Made by a program: the position numbers and the translations under genes
Part shown: positions 18,753 through 26,349 of the stretch, piece after piece
Layout: each line of letters begins with the position of its first letter
How positions within the stretch are numbered: position 1 is the stretch's first letter
Assembly: GCA_018652685.1 (NCBI GenBank)
Contig: JABIBQ010000073.1
Coordinates: forward strand, 1-64,000
Origin: Candidatus Bathyarchaeota archaeon
GTDB taxonomy: Archaea > Thermoproteota > Bathyarchaeia > TCS64
DNA length: 64,000 nt
Reading direction: 5' to 3'
Notes under the pieces: generated by a model
The model's database searches: none
Told to the model about the DNA's origin: nothing
The model's input: the letters and a program-made list of their open reading frames with translations, nothing else

Positions 18753-18803
18753 ACGGGTAGGGTTGAAGTTCTTGGATAAGAAGGTTCTCAGTGATGGGTG
18801 AAA

Positions 18804-18873
18804 TTTAGGCTAGAATAAAATTGTTTATATAGGATTATCCCGGTAAAGCCTTGTAAGTTTAGGCATGCCTAAA
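18804..18873 (+). promoter_or_regulatory. Promoter and DtxR-like operator of the iron permease
   Basis: A TATA box (TGTTTATATAGG, 18822-18833) is followed about 25 bases later by the exact 16-bp palindrome TTTAGGCATGCCTAAA (18858-18873). That lies over the expected transcription start and 14 bases before the ATG. TTAGGC...GCCTAA is the hallmark of DtxR/IdeR/MDR1 metal-dependent repressor sites. A half-site TTTAGGC (18804-18810) lies upstream of the TATA box. Binding would block transcription when iron is plentiful. Confidence 0.8.
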
Positions 18874-18887
18874 ATTCGGTGAGTAAA

Positions 18888-19745
18888 ATGTACGAAACAG
18901 CATTTCCAAGCTTCCTGATAACATTCAGGGAAGCACTTGAAGCGGCGTTAATCATCACAATCATGATCACGTACCTCAGAAAGATCGGCAAGGAAGAACT
19001 CAACAAGTACACCTACTTGGGAACGGGGGCAGCACTTGCCATGAGCCTCATTGTGGGGGTAATCCTGCAGGTCGTCTACGGCGGATTGGGCAAGGTGGCC
19101 AGCGAGCTATTCGAGGGAGTCGCATCCCTTTCAGCAGTCGCCGTATTGACCAGCATGATCTTTTGGATGACAAAGCACAGCAAGGAGATCAAGGGTGAGA
19201 TGGAGACAAAGATCAACCAGGCAGTGACCCAGAACGAGCTATACGGTATCACAGCACTTGCATTCGTAGCGGTCGCCCGTGAGGGACTTGAGACAGTCCT
19301 TTTCCTATCCTCGACATTCGTTCAGGACTCATTTGGCACCCTAGTGGGGGCAGCGTTAGGAATAGCAGTCGTCCTCGGACTATCATTCGTGCTGATGAAG
19401 GGCACCGTTGACCTTGAGATCGGGTATTTCTTCAAGGTCACCAGCATCATGCTACTGATCTTCGGGGCCGGACTGGCAGGATACGGCGTCCACGAGCTGA
19501 TAGAGGCAGGAGAGCACTCAGGGATGGATTTCGGGTTCTTCGGTGAGAAGCCCTTCGATCTCAACCCGTCGATAAACGCTGATGGGAAATACCCGGTTCT
19601 ACACGAGAAGGGGATCGTGGGATCCATCTTCAAAGCCCTGCTGGGATACGATGGAAACCCAGAATGGTTGAGAATCATAGTGTACCTTGGCTACTGGTTA
19701 GTAGTCGGTACCTACGTGTACAAGCAGTACCAACACTCTGACTGA
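18888..19745 (+). CDS. Ftr1/EfeU-family iron permease
   Basis: The 285-residue membrane protein has about seven helices and two REXXE-type motifs: REALEAALI at residue about 11 and REGLETVLF at about 128. These are the iron-binding motifs of the Ftr1/EfeU family, which move iron across the membrane, often after oxidation by a partner enzyme. No oxidase or EfeO/EfeB gene is next to it. ATG at 18888 was chosen so that the first REALE helix is near the N terminus; a GTG 3 codons upstream is possible. An overlapping DtxR-like operator strongly supports iron transport. Confidence 0.9.
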   Translation: MYETAFPSFLITFREALEAALIITIMITYLRKIGKEELNKYTYLGTGAALAMSLIVGVILQVVYGGLGKVASELFEGVASLSAVAVLTSMIFWMTKHSKEIKGEMETKINQAVTQNELYGITALAFVAVAREGLETVLFLSSTFVQDSFGTLVGAALGIAVVLGLSFVLMKGTVDLEIGYFFKVTSIMLLIFGAGLAGYGVHELIEAGEHSGMDFGFFGEKPFDLNPSINADGKYPVLHEKGIVGSIFKALLGYDGNPEWLRIIVYLGYWLVVGTYVYKQYQHSD

Positions 19746-19881
19746 TTTTTCAACGGCTTTTTGAAGACCACAATTTAATCAGGCATTTGTATCGTCACTT
19801 GTGGGATTGGACGCCGTTCCAACGTTTAGAACGAGTGTTCTGTTCCTTGGCATTATCTTCAAGTATCGAGTAGTCTTGTCC

Positions 19882-20091
19882 ATGTCAGAAAGGGAGATCG
19901 TGCTCAGCTTGGTGCTGCTGGTAACAGTGGCAGTCTCAATCCCGGCTGTCATGGTTCTCGGCGAAGACATAATAAGAGACGAACCAACCCCCACGGGGGG
20001 AGTCCCGTTTGAGGATTCCCTCCAAACCATAATCAACGGACTAGACTGGTTTTTCTCCGCGATAGAGACGTGGTTCGGTGTAGCATACTAG
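19882..20091 (+). CDS. Small single-span membrane protein
   Basis: The 69-residue product has one membrane helix (residues about 6-27, VLSLVLLVTVAVSIPAVMVL), then a short acidic and Pro/Gly-rich external segment and an amphipathic aromatic C terminus (NGLDWFFSAIETWFG). The ATG at 19882 was preferred over starts up to 27 codons upstream because it puts the helix near the N terminus. It follows the iron permease by 136 bases and could be a partner; no motif supports this. Confidence 0.5.
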   Translation: MSEREIVLSLVLLVTVAVSIPAVMVLGEDIIRDEPTPTGGVPFEDSLQTIINGLDWFFSAIETWFGVAY

Positions 20092-20228
20092 ATGTAGGTC
20101 ATTAGCCGGAAGGCTCGCCTCATTTAACACTTGAAAGAGTGGATACGGGGGAGATAATGGGTGCGGATATTGGTCATTTGTGGCATATTTTAAATAAAAA
20201 CTACACAAGCTCATAGTGTGGATTCTCA

Positions 20229-21620
20229 ATGAGCGGAAAAATAGTACTTCTAAAAGACGCGGATTTTCTGGTCCGCGACTATCAAACTATCGAGAAGAAA
20301 ATGTCAGTTGTCGTCAATGGCAACCTCATAGCCGGGGTCGGCGAGTCAAGCGCACTGAAAAAGGAGCACAAGATCGACGAGGTCATGGACATGAGCGGCA
20401 AGGTCCTGATGCCCGGCCTGATAAACTGCCACACCCATACGGCAGAGACCATGTATAGGGGCAGAGGACACGACTTCGAGTTCCCCGACTGGATGAACTA
20501 TCTTGTCTACCCCGTCAACCAGGTCATGGAGGAGGAAGAGGAGGACCTGTTCTACTACCTTGCCCAGCTGAGCGCACTGGAGGCCATAGCAAGCGGCACC
20601 ACGGCCTTCATAGACAACTCGGTGAACTTCACAAAGCGGCACGTCATCAGCGTGGCCCAGGCAATGGAAGACATGGGCTTCAGGGGAGCCGTATCAAAGG
20701 ACGCCGTTGACAGCTCACCCATGGACAGGGGCTTCACTGGCCCTATCGACGAGGAGGTCAAGGCAGAGGAGGTTTTCCTAAAGACATGGCAGGCCGAGAA
20801 AAGCGAGCTAGTCCAGGCATGGGTTGGGCCCAACGGTACCGCCATGAAACCGAACGGCGGTGCAACCAACGAGTTGCTGGTCAAGCTCAAGGATCTTGCC
20901 AACAAGTACGATACACACCTACACATCCACCTGGCGGGCACCCACTGGGAGATAGAGAACGTCAGGCAGAAGACAGGACTGGTGGGGAGCATCGCCATGG
21001 CCCACAGCCTGGGGATACTTGATGATAGAACAAGCATCGCCCACTGCATCTGGCTGGATGACTCGGAGATAGATATTCTCGCGGAGACAGGAACCCAGCC
21101 GGTTCACTGCCCCAGCTGCAACCAGATCTGCGCCATCGGCGTTATGCCGCTGGTGAAGATGATTGAGAAGGGAGTAGAATCTGCACTAGGAACTGATGGG
21201 GCTCCTCAGAACGACAGCCTCGACATGATACGGGACATGAGGCAGACGGTACTGCTCCACAGGATCACCCACATGGACGCCGACATCGTGAGCCACAAGT
21301 ACGCGTTCAAGATGGCTACGGAGAACGGGGCAAAAGTACTGGGCATTGATAACCTTGGCAAGATACAGCCGGGGTATCTAGCGGACATGACAGCTGTTCA
21401 GGTAAAGGGAAACCCGTTCCTGAGCCCGCTTTACGAGCCCCTTGAGACCATCATCTACGCAGGTTCAGGCGGCAGGGACGTGGCGATGACCATGGTCAAC
21501 GGCAAGGTTCTGTACGAGAACAGAGAGTTCAAGACCGTTGACCCTGGAAAAGTCCTGTCCGTTATTGACGAGGCTAGTGAGAGGATCAACAAGAAGATCC
21601 TCAAGAACTTTGACCTCTAA
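20229..21620 (+). CDS. Amidohydrolase/deaminase (SsnA / MTA-SAH deaminase / AtzB-like)
   Basis: The 463-residue subtype III amidohydrolase has LMPGLINCHTHTAETMYRG (HxH metal ligands, residues about 59-63) and a His in LHIHLAGTHWE. It also has SIAHCIWLDDSE with the catalytic His and LGTDGAPQND with the metal Asp. Relatives deaminate or dechlorinate ring nitrogen compounds such as guanine, cytosine, 5-methylthioadenosine and s-triazines. The substrate is not set by these motifs. A TATA-like TTTTAAATAAA (20187-20197) precedes it by 30-40 bases. A T-rich terminator-like run follows. Confidence 0.88.
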   Translation: MSGKIVLLKDADFLVRDYQTIEKKMSVVVNGNLIAGVGESSALKKEHKIDEVMDMSGKVLMPGLINCHTHTAETMYRGRGHDFEFPDWMNYLVYPVNQVMEEEEEDLFYYLAQLSALEAIASGTTAFIDNSVNFTKRHVISVAQAMEDMGFRGAVSKDAVDSSPMDRGFTGPIDEEVKAEEVFLKTWQAEKSELVQAWVGPNGTAMKPNGGATNELLVKLKDLANKYDTHLHIHLAGTHWEIENVRQKTGLVGSIAMAHSLGILDDRTSIAHCIWLDDSEIDILAETGTQPVHCPSCNQICAIGVMPLVKMIEKGVESALGTDGAPQNDSLDMIRDMRQTVLLHRITHMDADIVSHKYAFKMATENGAKVLGIDNLGKIQPGYLADMTAVQVKGNPFLSPLYEPLETIIYAGSGGRDVAMTMVNGKVLYENREFKTVDPGKVLSVIDEASERINKKILKNFDL

Positions 21621-21640
21621 CCCTTTTTTCTCTTTATTTT
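21621..21640 (+). terminator. T-rich termination region after amidohydrolase
   Basis: CCCTTTTTTCTCTTTATTTT begins right after the stop codon. Archaeal RNA polymerase terminates at such T-tracts without needing a hairpin. Confidence 0.5.
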
Positions 21641-21669
21641 AGATATCCCCTTGGGGAGATATTGAATGG

Positions 21670-21958
21670 GTTCCGTGCATAAGCATTGGGACAGCCGTTG
21701 CAATGGAGACGGCGGATGTCGTTTTACTTACGGATGAGATCGGGCAGGTACCTTATCTCATTGAACTCTCGCAGGCGACCATGGTGAACATCAAAACCAA
21801 CATCGAGATTTCCATTACAATAGTACTCGGAAGCGTAGCGGCAAGCGCACTCGGCTTCATCGACCCGGTAATCGGGCCATCATGCACGAGGTGGCAGCTG
21901 TACCGGTAATCGCAAACGCGGCCACTCGGATGGGAGTCCACAAAGATCTAGGGAATCC
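21670..21958 (+). pseudogene. Remnant of P1B-type metal ATPase, C-terminal end
   Basis: Translation from 21670 gives ISIGTAVAMETADVVLLTDE and then QVPYLIELSQATMVNIKTN. This is the last part of the P domain and the penultimate membrane helix of heavy-metal ATPases, where the consensus reads IAMG..DVAIETADVVLL. Near 21879 the frame shifts: the next phase reads IMHEVAAVPVIANAATRMG, matching the family's final helix (MHE..VV.NALRL). The whole N-terminal nine-tenths of the gene (metal-binding, DKTGT, HP region) is missing. It is therefore a truncated, frameshifted relic with no likely product. It ends where the acylphosphatase gene ends. Confidence 0.8.
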
Positions 21959-22236
21959 TAGAGTGTGCTTCTCACGGCGAACCCCATGAACTCGCGAGTC
22001 GCCTCACTTTTTTCTATCCACACCTTTGAAACAAAAGCCCGGGTCGGCCCTCTGTGGCACCAGGCGATTATCCTGTCAACTTCTGCATCTGAACCCTCCA
22101 CCAGCAACTCGACGTCCCCGTTCCTCAGGTTTCTGACGAACCCCTCAAGACTCAGTTTGTTGGCCAGACGCCTGACATTAGCCCTGTAGCCGACACCCTG
22201 GACTCTACCCTTGATGATCAGGTGGGCGCGAATCAT
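21958..22236 (-). CDS. acyP: Acylphosphatase
   Basis: The 92-residue protein carries GRVQGVGYRANVRRLA (phosphate loop with catalytic Arg) and GFVRNLRNGDVELLVEG (catalytic Asn), then the terminal strand with GFAVR. This is a complete acylphosphatase, hydrolysing acyl phosphates such as carbamoyl phosphate or 1,3-bisphosphoglycerate. Its start overlaps the stop of hypD by 4 bases (ATGA), so the two are translated together. The same fold forms the N-terminal domain of HypF, which acts on carbamoyl phosphate in hydrogenase maturation. The pairing with HypD makes a related role possible (inference). Confidence 0.92.
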   Translation of the reverse strand: MIRAHLIIKGRVQGVGYRANVRRLANKLSLEGFVRNLRNGDVELLVEGSDAEVDRIIAWCHRGPTRAFVSKVWIEKSEATREFMGFAVRSTL

Positions 22237-23318
22237 AGCTCATCGACTCCGTATCTTGATGCGATGAAGCAGCTTCCCTCGTGGCTCACCATGCAAGGAC
22301 CCACTGGGTTTTCGGGGTCACAGCCCTTGTTGAAAAGTGGGCAGTCCCACGGGTAGATCATCGCTCGCAGTACCTCGCCACATTTGCACCCTTCAGGCAT
22401 GTTGTAGCTGGTGTTTACCTCGATATTGAATTTCCTTGACGCATCATATTTCGCGTACTCGTCCCTGATCTTCAACCCGCTCTTTGGTATGGTTCCGATC
22501 CCTCTCCAAGGTGCGTCCTCCGGCTCGAACACATTCTCCAGCATTCGCATGGCCGATGGCATTCCTTCAGGTTTTACCGCCCGCTGGTAAGTGTTTTCGA
22601 TCTCGGCCCGACCCTCCTTGATCTGCCTGATGATGAGGGCAATACTGAACAGGATATCTATAGGTTCGAACCCCGCGATGACCTGTGGCACCGGGTATTT
22701 CTCCTGGATAGGCATGTACCCGACCTCTCCGATCATGGTGCTAACGTGGCCAGGGTCGATGAAACCACTGACCTCGGTCACGCCCATGGCTAGGAGAGTC
22801 TCCATGGCTGGCGGAATTGTGAGGTGTGCGCTGTAGACGCTGAAGTTGTCAGATGGGCCAGCTAGAATCTCGCTTGCTGTCGTCGGGGCCGTGGTCTCGA
22901 AGCCCACTCCGAAATGGATGACTTCTTTATCGGTCTCCGCCGCCATCTTAGCCGCATCATGGATACTGTAGACAATGCGAATATCGTGCCCGCGTGACTT
23001 TGCATCAGCTAGGCTACCCAATCCGGCTGGAACACGCATCATGTCGCCAAAAGTGGTCACAATGTGCCCTTCCTCGGCTAATTTGATCATATAATCGATC
23101 CTGTTTGGCGCAACGGTGCAGACCGGGCACCCCGGACCCATCAATACCTCGACATTCTTTGGCAGAAGGCTCCTGATTCCATTCTTCATGATGGCGTCCT
23201 CGTGGGTTCCGCAAACGTGGACAATGCGGTACCTGTCATCGCCTGCCATCTGCTTGATGTATTTGAGGACCTGTTCCGCGGTCTTGTTATCCCGGTAAGG
23301 ATCCACGAAGCTGTACAT
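22233..23318 (-). CDS. hypD: Hydrogenase maturation factor HypD
   Basis: The 361-residue protein matches HypD, the scaffold with HypC that assembles the Fe(CN)2CO group of [NiFe]-hydrogenases. Visible conserved parts are IVHVCGTHEDAI (residues about 32-45), LMGPGCPVCTV, GFETTAPTTA, and the C-terminal cluster region CKCGEVLRAMIYPWDC...GCDP...GPCMVSHEGSC, which supplies [4Fe-4S] ligands. ATG at 23318 gives the normal N terminus (YSFVDPYRDN); a TTG 4 codons upstream is possible. No hypA, B, C, E or hydrogenase subunit genes are in the window. Confidence 0.95.
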   Translation of the reverse strand: MYSFVDPYRDNKTAEQVLKYIKQMAGDDRYRIVHVCGTHEDAIMKNGIRSLLPKNVEVLMGPGCPVCTVAPNRIDYMIKLAEEGHIVTTFGDMMRVPAGLGSLADAKSRGHDIRIVYSIHDAAKMAAETDKEVIHFGVGFETTAPTTASEILAGPSDNFSVYSAHLTIPPAMETLLAMGVTEVSGFIDPGHVSTMIGEVGYMPIQEKYPVPQVIAGFEPIDILFSIALIIRQIKEGRAEIENTYQRAVKPEGMPSAMRMLENVFEPEDAPWRGIGTIPKSGLKIRDEYAKYDASRKFNIEVNTSYNMPEGCKCGEVLRAMIYPWDCPLFNKGCDPENPVGPCMVSHEGSCFIASRYGVDEL

Positions 23319-23416
23319 GGGCTGAAACAACGCCTTGTTGGATATAAAGAGAACCAGTCATCGAGTAGGGTTTAAATCCGATAACCCGTCCACCCTCAGC
23401 GTTCAAGGGGATTTTT

Positions 23417-24598
23417 TTGGCTGAGAATAAACAGAAGAAACAAGGGTTACTCTCATACGGCCTCATAGTGATGGCAATCTCACACACCTTGACACACGTT
23501 TTCGGTGGCATTCACACCGCTGTCTTCAGCCAGCTCAGGGAGGAGTTCGACCTCAACCTCCAGCAGCTGGGGCTGATCGCATCAATCCCGTCCCTCGCCT
23601 CAGCCATTCTAGCAATCCCAGTTGGACTGCTCTCTGACAGGATCGGGCCAAAGAAGATGCTCTTGATGAGCTTCGGGTTCGCCGGGCTGGGGGCGATACT
23701 AGCTGGGACGGCAAGCACCCCGCTAATGCTCATAGCGGCGGTCAGCCTCATCTACATCAACACGGCCATCTACCACCCTGCGAGTTACTCAGCGACCGCT
23801 AAGATGTTCAAGCCCGAGGACAGGGCGAAGGCAATGGGCCTCCATGGGGCCGGTGGGACACTTGGACACGCCATGGGGCCGCTATCTGTAAGCCTCCTCG
23901 TAGGCTTGCTGGCTTGGCAGTGGAGGCAGGTCTATCTCTTCCTGGCCGCACCCATGTTCATTGGAATCCTCATGGTACTCAAGCTGCCTGATGACAAGGA
24001 GGAGAATGTGGAAAAGAAGCAGAAGAAGAAGTCAACTGGAGAAAAGTTTCTGACGACCAGCCTGATAATGTTCCTGGCCTATCAGGCGACCCGTATGATT
24101 GCATCCAGCATGATGAACACGTTTCTCGTCCTATACCTCCAAGACGTCAGGGGGATGAGCCTCACGGTTTCAACATTTCTCCAGAGCACGAATACGCTGA
24201 CCGGTCTCGTATTTGCGCCTATTGGTGGCTACCTCGCCGCGAAGTACGGAGACAAGCAGTGGCTTCAGGTCTCCCTCCTGGGTGCGTTCACGATTCTCGC
24301 GTTAGCCTTCCAGATACCAAACAACACCCTGTTCATGAGCCTGTACGTTCTGTACGGCGTGGGTAACACGCTGGGCATGGCCGGGAGGAGCGCTATAATG
24401 GCGAAGCTAACGCCAAGCGGTCAGAGGGGGCTGGGATACGCTCTCTTCTTCCTGCCGGGAAGCATAATCGGGGCAATAACACCAGTGGTAGCTGGATATG
24501 TGGCGGACATCATGGGATTCCAGACAATCTTCAACGTCGCGGTTGTAGTCAACTTTTTGGCCCTAGGCATACTCAAGTTCGCCGTCAAGGTTGATTAA
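23417..24598 (+). CDS. MFS transporter
   Basis: The 393-residue protein has 12 membrane helices. The loop LLSDRIGPKKMLLMS between helices 2 and 3 is the standard MFS A-motif. The first half also has HGAGGTLGHAMGPLSVSL (helix 5 region), and a charged lysine-rich central loop (EENVEKKQKKKSTGEK) separates the halves. It resembles sugar-phosphate/anion or fosmidomycin-resistance type MFS proteins, but the substrate is not decided. The start is TTG at 23417 with AAGGGGA about 8 bases upstream. It is divergent from hypD. Confidence 0.85.
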   Translation: MAENKQKKQGLLSYGLIVMAISHTLTHVFGGIHTAVFSQLREEFDLNLQQLGLIASIPSLASAILAIPVGLLSDRIGPKKMLLMSFGFAGLGAILAGTASTPLMLIAAVSLIYINTAIYHPASYSATAKMFKPEDRAKAMGLHGAGGTLGHAMGPLSVSLLVGLLAWQWRQVYLFLAAPMFIGILMVLKLPDDKEENVEKKQKKKSTGEKFLTTSLIMFLAYQATRMIASSMMNTFLVLYLQDVRGMSLTVSTFLQSTNTLTGLVFAPIGGYLAAKYGDKQWLQVSLLGAFTILALAFQIPNNTLFMSLYVLYGVGNTLGMAGRSAIMAKLTPSGQRGLGYALFFLPGSIIGAITPVVAGYVADIMGFQTIFNVAVVVNFLALGILKFAVKVD

Positions 24599-24640
24599 TT
24601 AACCCCACGGGTTAAATCCACCCAGCATAATATTGTATCC

Positions 24641-24853
24641 ATGTTCAAGAGAAAGAATTGTGGAACAAAGGATCGAGTAGCGAGAGTTGTTGTAGGAGCA
24701 AGTATCGGTGCCGCCTACGTTTTGGGGTACATCCAGGGAACTGTAGCCATGATCCTGGGAGTGGTTGCACTTGTGATGGTGGGCACCGGAGCTGCCGGTT
24801 ACTGTGCCATGTACGAGCCCCTAGGCATAGATACACGTGAAAACAAGGACTAA
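24641..24853 (+). CDS. YgaP-like small membrane protein (DUF2892 type)
   Basis: The 70-residue protein begins FKRKNCGTKDRVARVVVGA, then two membrane helices (about residues 17-34 and 36-55) and GYCAMYEPLGIDT. The opening N-x-G-x-x-DR-x-x-R and the closing G-x-C-x-x-Y-x-x-x-G-I-x-T are the signature of the DUF2892/YgaP transmembrane domain, which is often fused to or next to rhodanese domains. No rhodanese is adjacent here. Role unknown, possibly sulfur-linked. Confidence 0.75.
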   Translation: MFKRKNCGTKDRVARVVVGASIGAAYVLGYIQGTVAMILGVVALVMVGTGAAGYCAMYEPLGIDTRENKD

Positions 24854-24900
24854 CACCAGTCCAACTTTTATCCCATCAGCCCTGTACATTCTTGATATTC

Positions 24901-25905
24901 ATGATTTTGCCAGAGGGACGCAGCTTTGAGCTTTCACAAGAGCTCATGAAGGGAAGCATCGACATCCACGTACACGCAGGACCACACATATTCAGCAGCC
25001 CAAGGAGGGTTGACCCGTTCCAGGCGGCCAGGCTCGCCAGGGACTCAGGCATGCAGTCGATTGTCTACATGGACGTTTTCGAGATGAGCAACGGAACAGC
25101 TTGGCTCGTGAACAGGGAGGTTCCTGATTTCAAGGTCTACGGTGGACTGATCCTGAACACCGTTTACGGAGGTATGAACCCACGAGCGGTCAAGACTGCC
25201 CTATCATATGGCGACGGTGCCAAGTACATCAGCTTCGGCGCCCACAGCACATACTATCAGGCTGCGAGGGAGGGAAGGGCGGTTGACGGCAAGTTCGTCC
25301 CCCTGAGCGAGATCTACCCCAAATTCAAGACAGAAGAGCTTGACAGGTGTATCAGGATACCCATTAACGAGGCACCTGGCGACGACCTGGACGAGATACT
25401 CAAGCTCATTGCGGCAAACCCCCATGTATATATGATCACTGGGCACGTTTCAGCAGAAGAGGGCGTGAGGCTCGTTGATCTTGCGGAGGAGTACGGAATC
25501 AAGAAGACAGTGGTCTCAAGCGCGGTGACCAAGATAGCGTCAACGGACCAGCTTCAGCACATGACAGACAAGGGCGCGTTCATCGAATACACTCTGGCAG
25601 CGTACACTCACACCACCACCATCCCCAAGACCCACTACTATGTCGAGCGGGAATATGCATCTATTGACGAGGGCATGAGCGGCGCGGACGAGGGCGGAAT
25701 CAAGCACGTGGCCGAGCAAATTCAGGAGCTGGGCGCAAAGCATTGCATCATCTGCACCGACTTTGGAGTCTACACGCTTCCCGCACCCGTTGAGGGATTC
25801 AGGGAGTTCATCGCGTGCCTCCTGGACATGGGGCTGCCCCACGAAGACATCAGGGCCATGAGCAAGACAAACCCGGAGACTATATTGGGTTTACCACATC
25901 TCTAG
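24901..25905 (+). CDS. Amidohydrolase-superfamily-like protein, copy A
   Basis: The 334-residue protein opens with ILPEGRSFELSQELMKGSID, then IHVHAGPHIFSSPR (HxH-type metal site, residues about 25-35), GGLILNTVYGGMNPRAV and YMITGHVSAEEGVRL (His). A late ICTDFGVYTLPAPVEGFREF supplies an Asp as in amidohydrolase barrels. I believe this is the uncharacterised DUF6282 family, but I could not check the name. The substrate is unknown. ATG at 24901 was chosen over a TTG 3 codons upstream; an A/T box (CTTTTATCC) lies about 33 bases before. A clear paralogue lies in inverted orientation at 26346-27344. Confidence 0.7.
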   Translation: MILPEGRSFELSQELMKGSIDIHVHAGPHIFSSPRRVDPFQAARLARDSGMQSIVYMDVFEMSNGTAWLVNREVPDFKVYGGLILNTVYGGMNPRAVKTALSYGDGAKYISFGAHSTYYQAAREGRAVDGKFVPLSEIYPKFKTEELDRCIRIPINEAPGDDLDEILKLIAANPHVYMITGHVSAEEGVRLVDLAEEYGIKKTVVSSAVTKIASTDQLQHMTDKGAFIEYTLAAYTHTTTIPKTHYYVEREYASIDEGMSGADEGGIKHVAEQIQELGAKHCIICTDFGVYTLPAPVEGFREFIACLLDMGLPHEDIRAMSKTNPETILGLPHL

Positions 25906-25965
25906 ATTTTCACTCGACCCTGCCAATTTTTTGTTCGCAGGTTATTTTACTATACCAGATAAACT

Positions 25966-26349
25966 ATGGTCATGAGTCTCGAACACTTTGAGCTACATGG
26001 AAACCCCGACTATACTTTCAGTTACTGCGTTAGGGCTGGTGATCTGTTATATACAGCCCATCATGGAGCATGGACATACGAGGGAGCCCCATCGGAGCTG
26101 GATATAAACGAGCAGACAGAGTACACGTTCAGGAACCTTGAGAAAACCCTCGCTGCAGCAGGAGCATCGCTTGACGATATCGCCCAAACAACAGTCTACC
26201 TGAGAAGCAAGGAAGATTTCAAGGGAATGAAAGATGCCACCAGGGGAATCTTCAAGAAATATCCGGCGAGGATGACTGTTTTCACGGATTTTTTGAACGA
26301 TAACTGTCTGATAATGATCGAGGCGGTAGCCTACAAGCTAAAAAACTAG
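25966..26349 (+). CDS. RidA family protein (enamine/imine deaminase type)
   Basis: The 127-residue protein has the RidA/YjgF/UK114 layout: LYTAHHGAW early, NLEKTLAAAGASLDDIAQTTVYL in the centre, and the C-terminal KYPARMTVFTDFL...IMIEAVAYK. The Arg in PARMTV corresponds to the key Arg of active RidA and IEAVAYK to the family ending. RidA trimers hydrolyse reactive imines made by PLP enzymes such as threonine dehydratase. It sits between two inverted amidohydrolase-like paralogues and overlaps the second by 4 bases, which suggests a shared catabolic pathway. Confidence 0.88.
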   Translation: MVMSLEHFELHGNPDYTFSYCVRAGDLLYTAHHGAWTYEGAPSELDINEQTEYTFRNLEKTLAAAGASLDDIAQTTVYLRSKEDFKGMKDATRGIFKKYPARMTVFTDFLNDNCLIMIEAVAYKLKN

